5,030 nt of DNA from Bacteroidota bacterium (GCA_022560715.1 JADFSQ010000185.1:1-5030), one strand, 5' to 3'. Positions 1 through 5,030 are shown, numbered from the stretch's first letter. Notes: generated by a model from the sequence alone, not told the origin. Translations and numbers: made by a program.

Positions 1-68
1 AGTGAATGCTGCAGAAGACAATAAATTTATACCTCTCCCCAATTGGATGACTTGATTACAAAAATACC

Positions 69-74
69 AAAGGA
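69..74 (+). promoter_or_regulatory. Ribosome binding site fixing the first gene's start
   Basis: AAAGGA lies six bases before the ATG at 81 (ATTGAC is part of the gap), a normal spacing. A TTG at 75 is also in frame but touches this site directly, so it cannot use it. This supports the ATG at 81 as the start. I see no convincing -35/-10 pair in positions 1-68, so the promoter is probably outside the window. Confidence 0.6.
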
Positions 75-80
75 TTGACA

Positions 81-500
81 ATGGAAGAGGAAAATAGAAC
101 ATATTTGTTCAAGGAAATTGACATCATTCAAGGCATTATTAGTCGAATGGCACGGAATTCATTCCTAATTAAGGGCTGGACCGTAACACTTGTAGTCGTT
201 TCTCTACTTCTAAAGGGCAACACGACTCATACCACGCTAGCCTTTATACCTCTATTAACATTTTGGTTTCTAGATTCATACTATTTACAGCAAGAGCGAT
301 TATTTAGACAATTATATCAATGGATTATAACGAACAGACCAGATTCCTTTGAAAATTTATTTGATATGAACACTGATCGATTTGATTCTGAAGTTCAATC
401 TAAATTAAGGATTATGTTTTCTGTTACATTAGGCTGGTTTTATGGTTCAATTATTGTGCTTGTTACGGTCTATTTGTTATTTGTCGAATGTGTTAATTAA
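81..500 (+). CDS. Small multi-pass membrane protein paired with a TIR-like protein
   Basis: A 139-residue protein with an N-terminal amphipathic stretch (about 8-30), two hydrophobic segments at about 33-44 and 52-66, a charged region with the motif YYLQQERLFRQLY at 67-79, and a third hydrophobic segment at about 113-136. There is no signal peptide or enzymatic motif. The layout resembles the small membrane effectors of the SLATT type that accompany nucleotide-signalling defence genes, and from memory similar proteins often sit beside DUF1863 TIR-like genes; I cannot confirm family membership here. The stop is 15 bases before the TIR-like gene, so the two are surely co-transcribed. Inference: it is the membrane-acting effector or sensor partner of the TIR-like protein. 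Coding is well supported by the Shine-Dalgarno site and the operon context. Confidence 0.8.
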   Translation: MEEENRTYLFKEIDIIQGIISRMARNSFLIKGWTVTLVVVSLLLKGNTTHTTLAFIPLLTFWFLDSYYLQQERLFRQLYQWIITNRPDSFENLFDMNTDRFDSEVQSKLRIMFSVTLGWFYGSIIVLVTVYLLFVECVN

Positions 501-507
501 AAGGAGG
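501..507 (+). promoter_or_regulatory. Consensus Shine-Dalgarno site of the TIR-like gene
   Basis: AAGGAGG begins directly after the stop codon of the upstream gene and ends eight bases before the ATG at 516. It is a full anti-Shine-Dalgarno match, which fixes the start and is unlike the SD-less initiation seen at the symporter gene later in the window. Confidence 0.85.
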
Positions 508-515
508 GGACTAAC

Positions 516-959
516 ATGGCGCGCAGAGTTTTTTTCAGTTTCCATTACAAGCAAGTTTGGAAAGTCAATCAGATACGAAACATACCAAATATTACTGGTA
601 CTGCTGCAGCAGGCTTCCAAGATGCTTCATTATGGGAAGATGCGAAGAAAAAAGGAGTAAAAGAGATAAAGCTCTTGATTGATAAAGGGCTTCTTAATAC
701 TTCAGTAACTGTCGTTTTCGTAACGTATGGCGTAACTAATAGAAAATACATCAACTACGAGATAGATAAATCTCTGGAAAGAGGTAATGGATTAGTTGCA
801 GTCCAAATTCATCATTTAAAAGACCAAAATGGAGATACTGGTTCGCTAGGAAGTATACCTTCAAAAATAAAGGCGAATGGTTTCAAAGCTTATAAATATT
901 CAAATAGAGAAGCACTCGCCCGATGGATAGAGGCGGCAGCGAAAATAGCGGGAAAATAG
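516..959 (+). CDS. TIR-like protein, MTH538/DUF1863 (ThsB-like) family
   Basis: A 147-residue single-domain protein. It opens with ARRVFFSFHYK (2-12), the family's first beta strand, followed by a conserved IRN (20-22), AAGFQDASLWEDAKKKG (31-47), NTSVTVVFVT (61-70) and NRKYINYEIDKSLERGNG (75-92). Glu82 in the YINYEI motif matches the catalytic glutamate of TIR NADases, including the one in Thoeris ThsB. In Thoeris, ThsB makes an ADP-ribose-derived signal on phage infection that activates an effector. The protein is shorter than B. cereus ThsB (about 190 residues, from memory), lacking the C-terminal extension. No ThsA (SIR2-SLOG or Macro) gene is visible; the partner is the membrane protein just upstream. 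Family assignment is firm; the defence role is inferred. An NCBI-style name such as 'molecular chaperone Tir' would be a misnomer. Confidence 0.88.
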   Translation: MARRVFFSFHYKQVWKVNQIRNIPNITGTAAAGFQDASLWEDAKKKGVKEIKLLIDKGLLNTSVTVVFVTYGVTNRKYINYEIDKSLERGNGLVAVQIHHLKDQNGDTGSLGSIPSKIKANGFKAYKYSNREALARWIEAAAKIAGK

Positions 960-1030
960 TCTTCTAGATTGTGTTGTTGAAGTAAAAGGAGAGCAATAAG
1001 CCTTCCTAAGACTGGCAAGCGGAAAAGCTA

Positions 1031-1073
1031 ACCCTTCGGTTCACCTTTAAGGTACAACGATCTTTAGAAGGGT
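1031..1073 (+). other. Stem-loop with 7-bp outer stem
   Basis: ACCCTTC (1031-1037) pairs perfectly with GAAGGGT (1067-1073). Two more pairs (T1029-A1076, A1030-T1075) can form past a one-base bulge at A1074. Inside the 29-base loop, ACCT and AGGT (1043-1046 and 1050-1053) can form a small hairpin. It may be a leader structure for the following gene or part of a non-coding RNA. Confidence 0.45.
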
Positions 1074-1090
1074 ATAAGGGAGGGAAAAGG

Positions 1091-1126
1091 ATGCAAAGAG
1101 TCATAGAAGCTTTAAGGGGGAGCTAA
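1091..1126 (+). CDS. Possible 11-residue leader peptide
   Basis: ATG at 1091 opens an 11-codon frame, MQRVIEALRGS, ending in TAA at 1124-1126. AGGGAGG at 1079-1085 is a good Shine-Dalgarno site five bases before the ATG. The stop lies nine bases before the ATG of the next gene, so translation of this peptide could couple to or regulate it. It could equally be the decayed start of a longer gene, or chance. Only the spacing of the signal supports it. Confidence 0.25.
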   Translation: MQRVIEALRGS

Positions 1127-1134
1127 ACTGAATA

Positions 1135-1419
1135 ATGAATGGGAATAATCCAGAGCCAACAATGAGCATTAACGCATTGGAGAATATGCACAAACTGCTG
1201 TTTAAAGCTTTGCGCCAGAGAGAACAAGAAATCATACGTTATCTGGCCATCTTAGGACCAGCTCTCGGTGGATTTATCTTTATGTTATATAAAAAAATCG
1301 ATGAACCAATAATTTTTACTGTTGGTACTTTAGGAGCTATGTTGCTATTGCTTTTTGGAATTATTATCGAGTTACTAAAGATAAACTTTGGCTTGAAGAA
1401 CGTGGCTACCCTTTGTTAA
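1135..1419 (+). CDS. Two-TM small membrane protein, C-terminus replaced at a junction
   Basis: The frame encodes 94 residues. After a polar N-terminus and a charged amphipathic helix (about 13-34, with RQREQEIIRY at 27-36) come two hydrophobic segments at about 35-52 and 59-78, separated by a short KKIDEP turn. AAGGGGGAG at 1114-1122 is a usable but distant (12-base) Shine-Dalgarno site; TGA at 1129-1131 rules out any earlier in-frame start. From about residue 69-78 onward the DNA enters a GH65 gene read in another frame, so the last 16 residues or so (1372-1416) are out-of-frame GH65 sequence, not the natural tail. I do not recognise a named family. The helix-plus-2TM layout is like small membrane effectors in defence loci, which fits the neighbouring TIR operon but proves nothing. 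Confidence 0.55.
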   Translation: MNGNNPEPTMSINALENMHKLLFKALRQREQEIIRYLAILGPALGGFIFMLYKKIDEPIIFTVGTLGAMLLLLFGIIIELLKINFGLKNVATLC

Positions 1420-2126
1420 AAGAAATTGCAGATTATTGGGTAAGTCGCTCAATTAAAAATAATGATGGCTCATACTCTATAAAAAATGTTGTTGGTGCCA
1501 ATGAGTATGCTCCGAATGTAGATGATAATGCTTTTACAAATGGCTCTGCTATTACTACATTACAATTTGCTGTTATGGCTGCAACAGAGTTGAATATTGA
1601 GCCAAATAAAGACTGGAGTATAGTTGCCGACAAAATTATAATTCATAAATTTCCTGACGGTACAACAATGGAACATAGTAAATATAATGGGGAAATTATT
1701 AAACAGGCTGATGTTAATTTACTGACCTATCCTCTAAATATAATTAATGATAAAGAAACTATACTTAAAGATTTAAAATATTACGAGCATAGAATGGACA
1801 AGCGAGGTCCTGCTATGGGTAAATCTATTTTAGCAGTAATTTACGCAAGGTTAGGTAATGCAGAAAAAGCATTTCAATTGTTTAAAGAAAGTTACGAGCC
1901 TAATAAGCGTTCTCCTTTTGGAGCGTTATCAGAATCTGCTACCAGTAATAATCCCTATTTTGCAACTGCTGCCGGTGGAATGCTGCAGGTTGTATTGTTT
2001 GGGTTTGGCGGTTTATATTTAACAGAGGAAGGTATTGTTCAAAAGAATCCTGTTTTACCAAAGGAATGGAAGTCCCTTACTTTAAAAGGTATAGGTATTG
2101 AAAATAAAACCTTTATTATAAATTGA
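1341..2126 (+). pseudogene. GH65 alpha-glucoside hydrolase, C-terminal fragment (kojibiose hydrolase-like)
   Basis: In this frame the sequence reads as GH65 from VAIAFWNYYRVTKDK (1341 on) through EERGYPLLKEIADYW, VVGANEYAPNVDDNAFTN and KQADVNLLTYPL to SESATSNNPYFATAAGGMLQ and a natural stop. Counting Leu1 at codon 1413, Glu31 of ANEY is the general acid and Glu174 of LSES is the general base. A glutamate at the second site marks hydrolases; GH65 phosphorylases bind phosphate there. The 143-residue spacing is close to the 144 I recall for the F. johnsoniae kojibiose hydrolase (E472/E616), implying a full length near 680. About 415 N-terminal residues, including the beta-sandwich domain and half of the barrel, are absent. 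The TTG at 1413 is an internal leucine codon, not a start; the frame is open back to 1305. The fragment cannot fold as an active enzyme. Confidence 0.85.
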
Positions 2127-2190
2127 AATTTGAATTAATTAAATTGCTAGAGCATTGTGTTTGTTATAATGAAACAAGTTCAGCACAAGT

Positions 2191-2234
2191 TTGTCTATTG
2201 GTTTTTAGACAATTGACACTTTGCTTTTGTCAAT
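2191..2234 (+). promoter_or_regulatory. Two adjacent hairpins with competing pairings
   Basis: TTGTCTA (2191-2197) pairs with TAGACAA (2206-2212), seven pairs with an eight-base loop. ATTGACA (2212-2218) pairs with TGTCAAT (2228-2234), seven pairs with a nine-base loop. GACAA (2208-2212) can instead pair with TTGTC (2227-2231), so the structures are mutually exclusive. An A-tract, not a U-tract, follows, so this is not a plus-strand intrinsic terminator. The repeated GACAA/TTGTC could also be a protein-binding operator. Confidence 0.35.
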
Positions 2235-2338
2235 AAGAAAAAAAACATGAGTTATTGAATCTTATGAATTTTAACAAATATATTAACAATTAATTACAAT
2301 GAAGTCTTGATTCTTTGTTCTTTCAGCGTAGCAGCCTG

Positions 2339-2355
2339 TCCCGAAATTTGCGGGA
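2339..2355 (+). promoter_or_regulatory. Small GC-stem hairpin upstream of the symporter gene
   Basis: TCCCG (2339-2343) pairs with CGGGA (2351-2355) around a seven-base AT-rich loop. It stands out as a GC-rich stem in an AT-rich leader, 39 bases before the symporter ATG. There is no U-tract. It may be a 5' UTR structure; function unknown. Confidence 0.3.
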
Positions 2356-2394
2356 GTCTTAAGTCTTTAATCGTACAACAGTAAGTTTTATATA

Positions 2395-4044
2395 ATGCTT
2401 AATATTATTTCTTTTTTAGGTTTTACACTTTTAGTAGGTGTCATTGCATATTTAGCAACTCGAAAAACGGATGAGAAATCATCTGACGGTTATTTTCTTG
2501 GTGGACGTAGTTTAACTGCTGGTGTTATTGCAGGATCTTTATTGTTAACCAACCTATCTACGGAGCAAATAGTTGGACTAAATGGTTCGGCCTATGCTAA
2601 CGGATTATCGGTAATGGCTTGGGAATCTCTTGCAGCAATTGCTATGGTAGTTACAGCTATGTTCTTATTACCAAGATATTTAAAAGGAGGGTTAACAACC
2701 GTTCCTCAATTTTTAGCAAAACGGTTTGATGTCACTACAAAAACATTGACCTCTGTATTATTTTTAACGGGTTATGTAGTGGTCTTGTTACCTGTTATTT
2801 TGTACTCTGGTTCTCTGGCAATTAGTGGTATGTTTAATATTCCGGAATTATTAAACGTAACACACACACAGTCCATTTGGATTTGTGTTTGGGGTATTGG
2901 AATTATTGGTACCATTTATGCTGTTTTTGGAGGGCTAAAAGCGGTAGCGGTTTCTGATTCAATTAATGCAATTGGATTGTTAATTGGTGGAATGTTGATT
3001 CCTGTTTTTGGTTTGATGGCAATTGGTGACGGAAGTATTATGGATGGCATTTCAATATTGACTACTGAAAATCCTGAAAAGTTTAAATCGATGGGAAGTG
3101 CGACAGACCCTGTTCCATTTTACACCATTTTTACAGGAATGATGTTGGTACAATTATTTTATTGGGGAACCAATCAGCAAATTATTCAAAGAGCTTTAGG
3201 TGCAAAGGATTTAAAAGAAGGACAAAAAGGACTGTTATTGGCATCCTTTATAAAAATATTAGGACCTCTTATTGTGGTGCTGCCTGGTATTATTGCTTTT
3301 CATTTGTTTGACGGAAGTCTGGAAACAGCAGATGCAGCATATCCAATGTTGGTAAATCTTGTATTACCAGACTATCTAATTGGCTTTTTTGCTGCCGTTT
3401 TATTCGGTGCTATTTTAAGTTCATTTAATAGTGTGCTGAACAGTTCGGTTACTTTATTTGGCTTGGATGTTTACAAGCAGCATATTAATAAAAATGCAGA
3501 TGAAAAGACAATTGTTAAATACGGAAAAATGTTTGGAATTATTTTGGCAGTTGCGGCAATGTTTATTGCACCTTTAATTGCCAATGCAGGAAGTTTATTT
3601 GATTATTTACAAGAAGTAAACGGCATATATAGTATTCCAATATTAACAATTATTGTTGTTGGGTATTTAACTAAAAGAGTCCCAGCTATTGCAGCTAAAA
3701 TAGCTATTATTTCAGGGTCTGTCTTGTATATTTTAAGCCAATTTTTTATGCAGCCTTATTTTATAAATACCGCTTTAGAAAAAGCTGCTGAATCTGGAAT
3801 AACAGATAAAGCTGTATTAACATTAATTGAAACACAAGCATATCCGCATTTTTTAGACATCATGGCAATATTGTTCCTGTTAAATGTAGGCATCATGTTA
3901 TTGATTGGTAAATTCTACCCAAGAAAAGAAGCCTATGTACAAGAATACACAAAACAAGTTGATATTACACCTTGGAAATATGTTAAACAAGCTGGTATCG
4001 CAATTTGTATTATAGTCGTCGGTGTCTATATTTATTTTTCCTGA
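2395..4044 (+). CDS. Sodium:solute symporter (SSS/SLC5 family), probable sugar carrier
   Basis: A complete 549-residue inner-membrane protein with 13-14 hydrophobic segments, close in length and order to Vibrio vSGLT. Matches to vSGLT include DGYFLGGRSL (31-40), TNLSTEQIVGLNGSAYANGL (52-71), LFYWGTNQQIIQRALGAK (254-271), AILSSFNSVLNSS (339-351) and DYLQEVNGIYSIP (403-415). Sugar-site residues are mostly kept: Asn53, Glu57, Gln58, Glu77, Lys287, Gln406 and gate Tyr256 (vSGLT N64, E68, Q69, E88, K294, Q428, Y263 from memory). N260 is Gln253 and S91 is Ala80, so the substrate may differ from galactose. Ala339, Ser342 and Ser343 match the Na2 site. ATG 2395 is the only good start; an in-frame stop at 2368-2370 precedes it and, as is usual in Bacteroidota, there is no Shine-Dalgarno. 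Next to GH65 it probably imports a glucoside or glucose. Confidence 0.93.
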   Translation: MLNIISFLGFTLLVGVIAYLATRKTDEKSSDGYFLGGRSLTAGVIAGSLLLTNLSTEQIVGLNGSAYANGLSVMAWESLAAIAMVVTAMFLLPRYLKGGLTTVPQFLAKRFDVTTKTLTSVLFLTGYVVVLLPVILYSGSLAISGMFNIPELLNVTHTQSIWICVWGIGIIGTIYAVFGGLKAVAVSDSINAIGLLIGGMLIPVFGLMAIGDGSIMDGISILTTENPEKFKSMGSATDPVPFYTIFTGMMLVQLFYWGTNQQIIQRALGAKDLKEGQKGLLLASFIKILGPLIVVLPGIIAFHLFDGSLETADAAYPMLVNLVLPDYLIGFFAAVLFGAILSSFNSVLNSSVTLFGLDVYKQHINKNADEKTIVKYGKMFGIILAVAAMFIAPLIANAGSLFDYLQEVNGIYSIPILTIIVVGYLTKRVPAIAAKIAIISGSVLYILSQFFMQPYFINTALEKAAESGITDKAVLTLIETQAYPHFLDIMAILFLLNVGIMLLIGKFYPRKEAYVQEYTKQVDITPWKYVKQAGIAICIIVVGVYIYFS

Positions 4045-4130
4045 AACCGAACGTTAAGAGTTTAAGCCTAAACGGTTGGTAACATGGGTAATTCACAATA
4101 TGTTTTCGCCTAGCAAAAATAGGCTTTTAC
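4045..4130 (+). other. Convergent intergenic region
   Basis: This short gap separates the symporter and AraC genes, which converge. It holds the terminator below. A weaker five-pair stem (AACCG at 4046-4050 with CGGTT at 4072-4076) has a long loop and no U-tract and is probably chance. Confidence 0.6.
4108..4128 (+). terminator. Rho-independent terminator of the symporter gene
   Basis: GCCTA (4108-4112), a seven-base loop GCAAAAA, and TAGGC (4120-4124) form a five-pair stem followed directly by TTTT (4125-4128). The gene's stop is 64 bases upstream. On the minus strand the stem is followed by GAAAAC, so it would not terminate the convergent AraC gene. Confidence 0.6.
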
Positions 4131-4742
4131 CTAATTACTAGAAGGAACAAATTGATGACTATTGGCAAGCTGTTTTTCCCAGTTAAGATTGGGGGACTTA
4201 ATTAGCTTTTTTCTGTAATGCTTAGGAGTAATTAACCTGTTTTTTTTAAAAAGTCTGTTAAAGTTTGCAATATTATTAAACCCAGATTTATAAGCGATTT
4301 CGCTTATAGAAAGGTCAGAATCTATCAATAGTTTAGATGCATGCCCTAATCTTAAATCTATTACAAACTGTGTAAAATTTTCATTGGTACACCTTTTAAA
4401 AAAATGCCCAAAAGCAGAGGGATTCATATTAAATTGATATGCTAAATGGGTAATTCTAAAATTTTGATTATTAAAATTTTCCAAAATATATTTATACATT
4501 TTATTAACCCTATCTCCTTTCTCATCTTCCTTTATCGTTATAAAAGCTTCACTGGCCAAATGCCTTTTTTCTTTTGAAATAGAGAGAATATGTAATATTT
4601 CAAGGAATTTTATAACTGAGTCAAATCCTTTATTTAAAGCCAATTTTTTCATTTTCAAAGCAATAATATTAAACGTTTCCCCCGTGAATTTTAATCCGCA
4701 TTGCGAACTTTTTAAAAGGTTTTTAATTACCAATCCATTACT
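4131..4742 (-). pseudogene. AraC-family regulator, N-terminal sensor domain missing
   Basis: The open frame gives about 203 residues. The numbering here starts at the TTG at 4733. The C-terminal half is a clear AraC/XylS DNA-binding domain (about 75-176): first helix-turn-helix RITHLAYQFNMNPSAFGHFF (93-112), then DLSISEIAYKSGFNNIANFN (140-159) and RLFKKNRLITPKHYR (160-174). Upstream is the linker helix region typical of flavobacterial members, such as IKNLLKSSQCGLKFTGETF (3-21) and FLEILHILS (43-51). Such proteins are usually near 290 residues with an N-terminal cupin sensor; about 90 residues are lost. The frame begins after an in-frame TAG at 4743-4745, close to the tRNA, and the TTG at 4733 has no Shine-Dalgarno, so it is a cut gene, not a short one. 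When whole it probably sensed a sugar and controlled the symporter and GH65 genes. Confidence 0.82.
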
Positions 4743-4759
4743 CTACGATTTAACATTTG

Positions 4760-4850
4760 CGGAGAGGGAGAGATTCGAACTCTCGGTGGGAGTATAACCC
4801 CCACTCTCGCTTAGCAGGCGAGTGCCTTAAGCCAGCTCGGCCACCTCTCC
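4760..4850 (-). tRNA. tRNA-Ser(GCU)
   Basis: Reading the minus strand from 4850, the acceptor stem GGAGAGG pairs with CCTCTCC (plus 4761-4767) and the discriminator is G (4760). The anticodon stem CTCGC/GCGAG encloses the loop CTGCTAA with anticodon GCT (plus 4813-4815), which reads AGC and AGU serine codons. The long variable arm GTGGG/CCCAC is the class II hallmark of serine tRNAs, and the T arm GAGAG-TTCGAAT-CTCTC is perfect. CCA is not encoded (GCAAAT follows). All stems are intact, so the gene looks functional. The sequence recalls planctomycetal tRNA-Ser more than flavobacterial ones, but that is memory, not a search. Confidence 0.96.
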
Positions 4851-4859
4851 GAAGACATT

Positions 4860-4889
4860 AATATAATCAGGTGCAAGTTAGACTGTCAA
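4860..4889 (-). promoter_or_regulatory. Sigma-70-type promoter of the tRNA gene
   Basis: On the minus strand there is a perfect -35 TTGACA (4884-4889), an 18-base spacer and a -10 TATATT (4860-4865), one base off consensus. The -10 ends nine bases before the tRNA 5' end, so transcription should begin almost at the mature end. A canonical TTGACA box argues that this flank is not Bacteroidota, whose main promoters differ. Confidence 0.75.
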
Positions 4890-4910
4890 GCGCTTTAAAC
4901 GATTTTTCTC

Positions 4911-4939
4911 TTGTTCAATTGGCTCCCGGATGATAATTT
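4911..4939 (+). promoter_or_regulatory. Possible promoter of the rightmost gene
   Basis: TTGTTC (4911-4916) lies 17 bases before TAATTT (4934-4939), which is preceded by an extended -10 TG at 4931-4932. It is oriented toward the partial gene at 4977 and divergent from the tRNA promoter. The match is moderate. Confidence 0.35.
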
Positions 4940-4976
4940 TAACTTCTTCACAGCCGGAAGCAGTGAGAGGGAACAA

Positions 4977-5030
4977 ATGAGCGACAAAGAAACGCAACTT
5001 CTTAAACCAATTTCAAACGGACCTATAAGC
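4977..5030 (+). CDS. Start of an unidentified gene, cut by the window end
   Basis: ATG at 4977 opens a frame that runs off the end, giving 18 residues, MSDKETQLLKPISNGPIS. GAGAGGG (4965-4971) is a good Shine-Dalgarno site five bases before the ATG. The frame is open back to 4899, with a TTG at 4911, but that start has no Shine-Dalgarno and would overlap the candidate promoter, so the ATG is preferred. It is divergent from the tRNA gene across 126 bases. The residues are too few to identify a family. Confidence 0.5.
   Translation, partial: MSDKETQLLKPISNGPIS

Larger units (their letters stand above)
960..1134 (+). other. Intergenic region with a possible structured RNA
   Basis: No substantial gene is seen on either strand. 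The region is purine-rich on the plus strand (AAAAGGAGAG, AAGGGAGGGAAAAGG, AAGGGGGAG) and contains one good long-range stem, listed separately, plus a short internal hairpin ACCT-TTA-AGGT at 1043-1053. There is no U-tract after the stem, so it is not an ordinary terminator of the TIR operon. The stretch AAGACTGGCAAGCGGAAAAG (1007-1026) looks like structured RNA to me, perhaps group II intron-like or a retron-like RNA, but no diagnostic domain V or msr/msd arrangement is present. Confidence 0.4.
2127..2394. other. AT-rich intergenic region before the symporter gene
   Basis: This 268-base stretch contains no gene. It has no U-tract terminator for the GH65 gene, no Shine-Dalgarno near 2395, and no clear flavobacterial promoter of the TAnnTTTG type. 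It does carry two adjacent hairpins (2191-2234) and a smaller one (2339-2355), listed separately. Regulation of the symporter most likely lies here, since the gap is too large for simple coupling to the GH65 gene. Confidence 0.6.

Noticed and set aside
75..80. TTG start giving two extra residues on the first protein
   Set aside because: It abuts the Shine-Dalgarno site with no spacing; the ATG at 81 is correctly spaced.
442..660. Open frame of 72 codons on the plus strand
   Set aside because: It overlaps the end of the membrane protein gene and the start of the TIR-like gene in another frame, has no ribosome site and no recognisable features.
569..754. Open frame on the minus strand inside the TIR-like gene
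   Set aside because: It is antisense to a clearly recognised domain and has no signals of its own.
960..1134. A retron or group II intron proper
   Set aside because: No reverse transcriptase, domain V or msr/msd inverted repeats are present; only a vague resemblance remains, kept as a low-confidence finding.
1413..1415. TTG as the start of a 237-residue protein
   Set aside because: GH65 similarity continues upstream in the same frame (NYYRVTKDK and beyond), so this is an internal leucine of a truncated gene.
1433..1633. Open frame on the minus strand inside the GH65 fragment
   Set aside because: It lies antisense to conserved GH65 catalytic sequence and is a shadow.
2391..2396. TATAAT as a -10 box
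   Set aside because: It overlaps the symporter ATG, which would leave no 5' end, and no -35 is correctly placed.
4046..4076. Stem AACCG/CGGTT as a terminator
   Set aside because: There are only five pairs, a 21-base loop and no U-tract; the hairpin at 4108-4128 is a much better terminator.
4731..4733. TTG as the start of a naturally short AraC protein
   Set aside because: There is no ribosome site, and the sequence begins in the middle of the linker after the cupin domain, as expected for a cut gene.
1..5030. CRISPR array, insertion sequence or transposase
   Set aside because: I saw no regularly spaced repeats, terminal inverted repeats or transposase-like reading frame on either strand.

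Overview
The window is a mosaic. Two flanks that do not look like Bacteroidota enclose a block of about 3.4 kb, roughly 1340-4742, that does. The block reads like Flavobacteriia: AT-rich, no Shine-Dalgarno before its one intact gene, and products typical of Bacteroidota sugar-use loci. The left flank uses strong Shine-Dalgarno sites (AAGGAGG at 501-507) of Firmicutes-like appearance. The right flank carries a tRNA-Ser(GCU) whose sequence reminds me of Planctomycetota, a weak guess. Whether the two flanks come from one genome cannot be decided here.

Layout. Positions 81-959 hold a two-gene operon: a small multi-pass membrane protein, then, 15 bases on, a TIR-like protein of the MTH538/DUF1863/ThsB type with the TIR catalytic glutamate in place. 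This is a plausible Thoeris-related anti-phage pair, and the most interesting biology in the window. Positions 960-1134 are an intergenic stretch with a convincing hairpin and an 11-codon mini-ORF. A second small two-TM protein (1135 on) loses its natural C-terminus where it runs into the Bacteroidota block.

The block holds the C-terminal third of a GH65 alpha-glucoside hydrolase, a 268-base intergenic region with hairpins, a complete sodium:sugar symporter (2395-4044) with its own terminator, and, convergent to it, an AraC-type regulator lacking its N-terminal sensor domain. GH65 enzyme, symporter and regulator would make a coherent system for uptake and cleavage of a glucosyl disaccharide, but both outer genes are cut by the block edges.

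The right flank has tRNA-Ser(GCU) on the minus strand with a near-consensus promoter, and the first 18 codons of a divergent gene running off the end. The right edge of the block lies within about 25 bases of the tRNA 3' end. That could mean a tRNA-associated insertion, but the double truncation fits an assembly or cloning chimera at least as well, and this should be settled before any biological reading of the neighbourhood.
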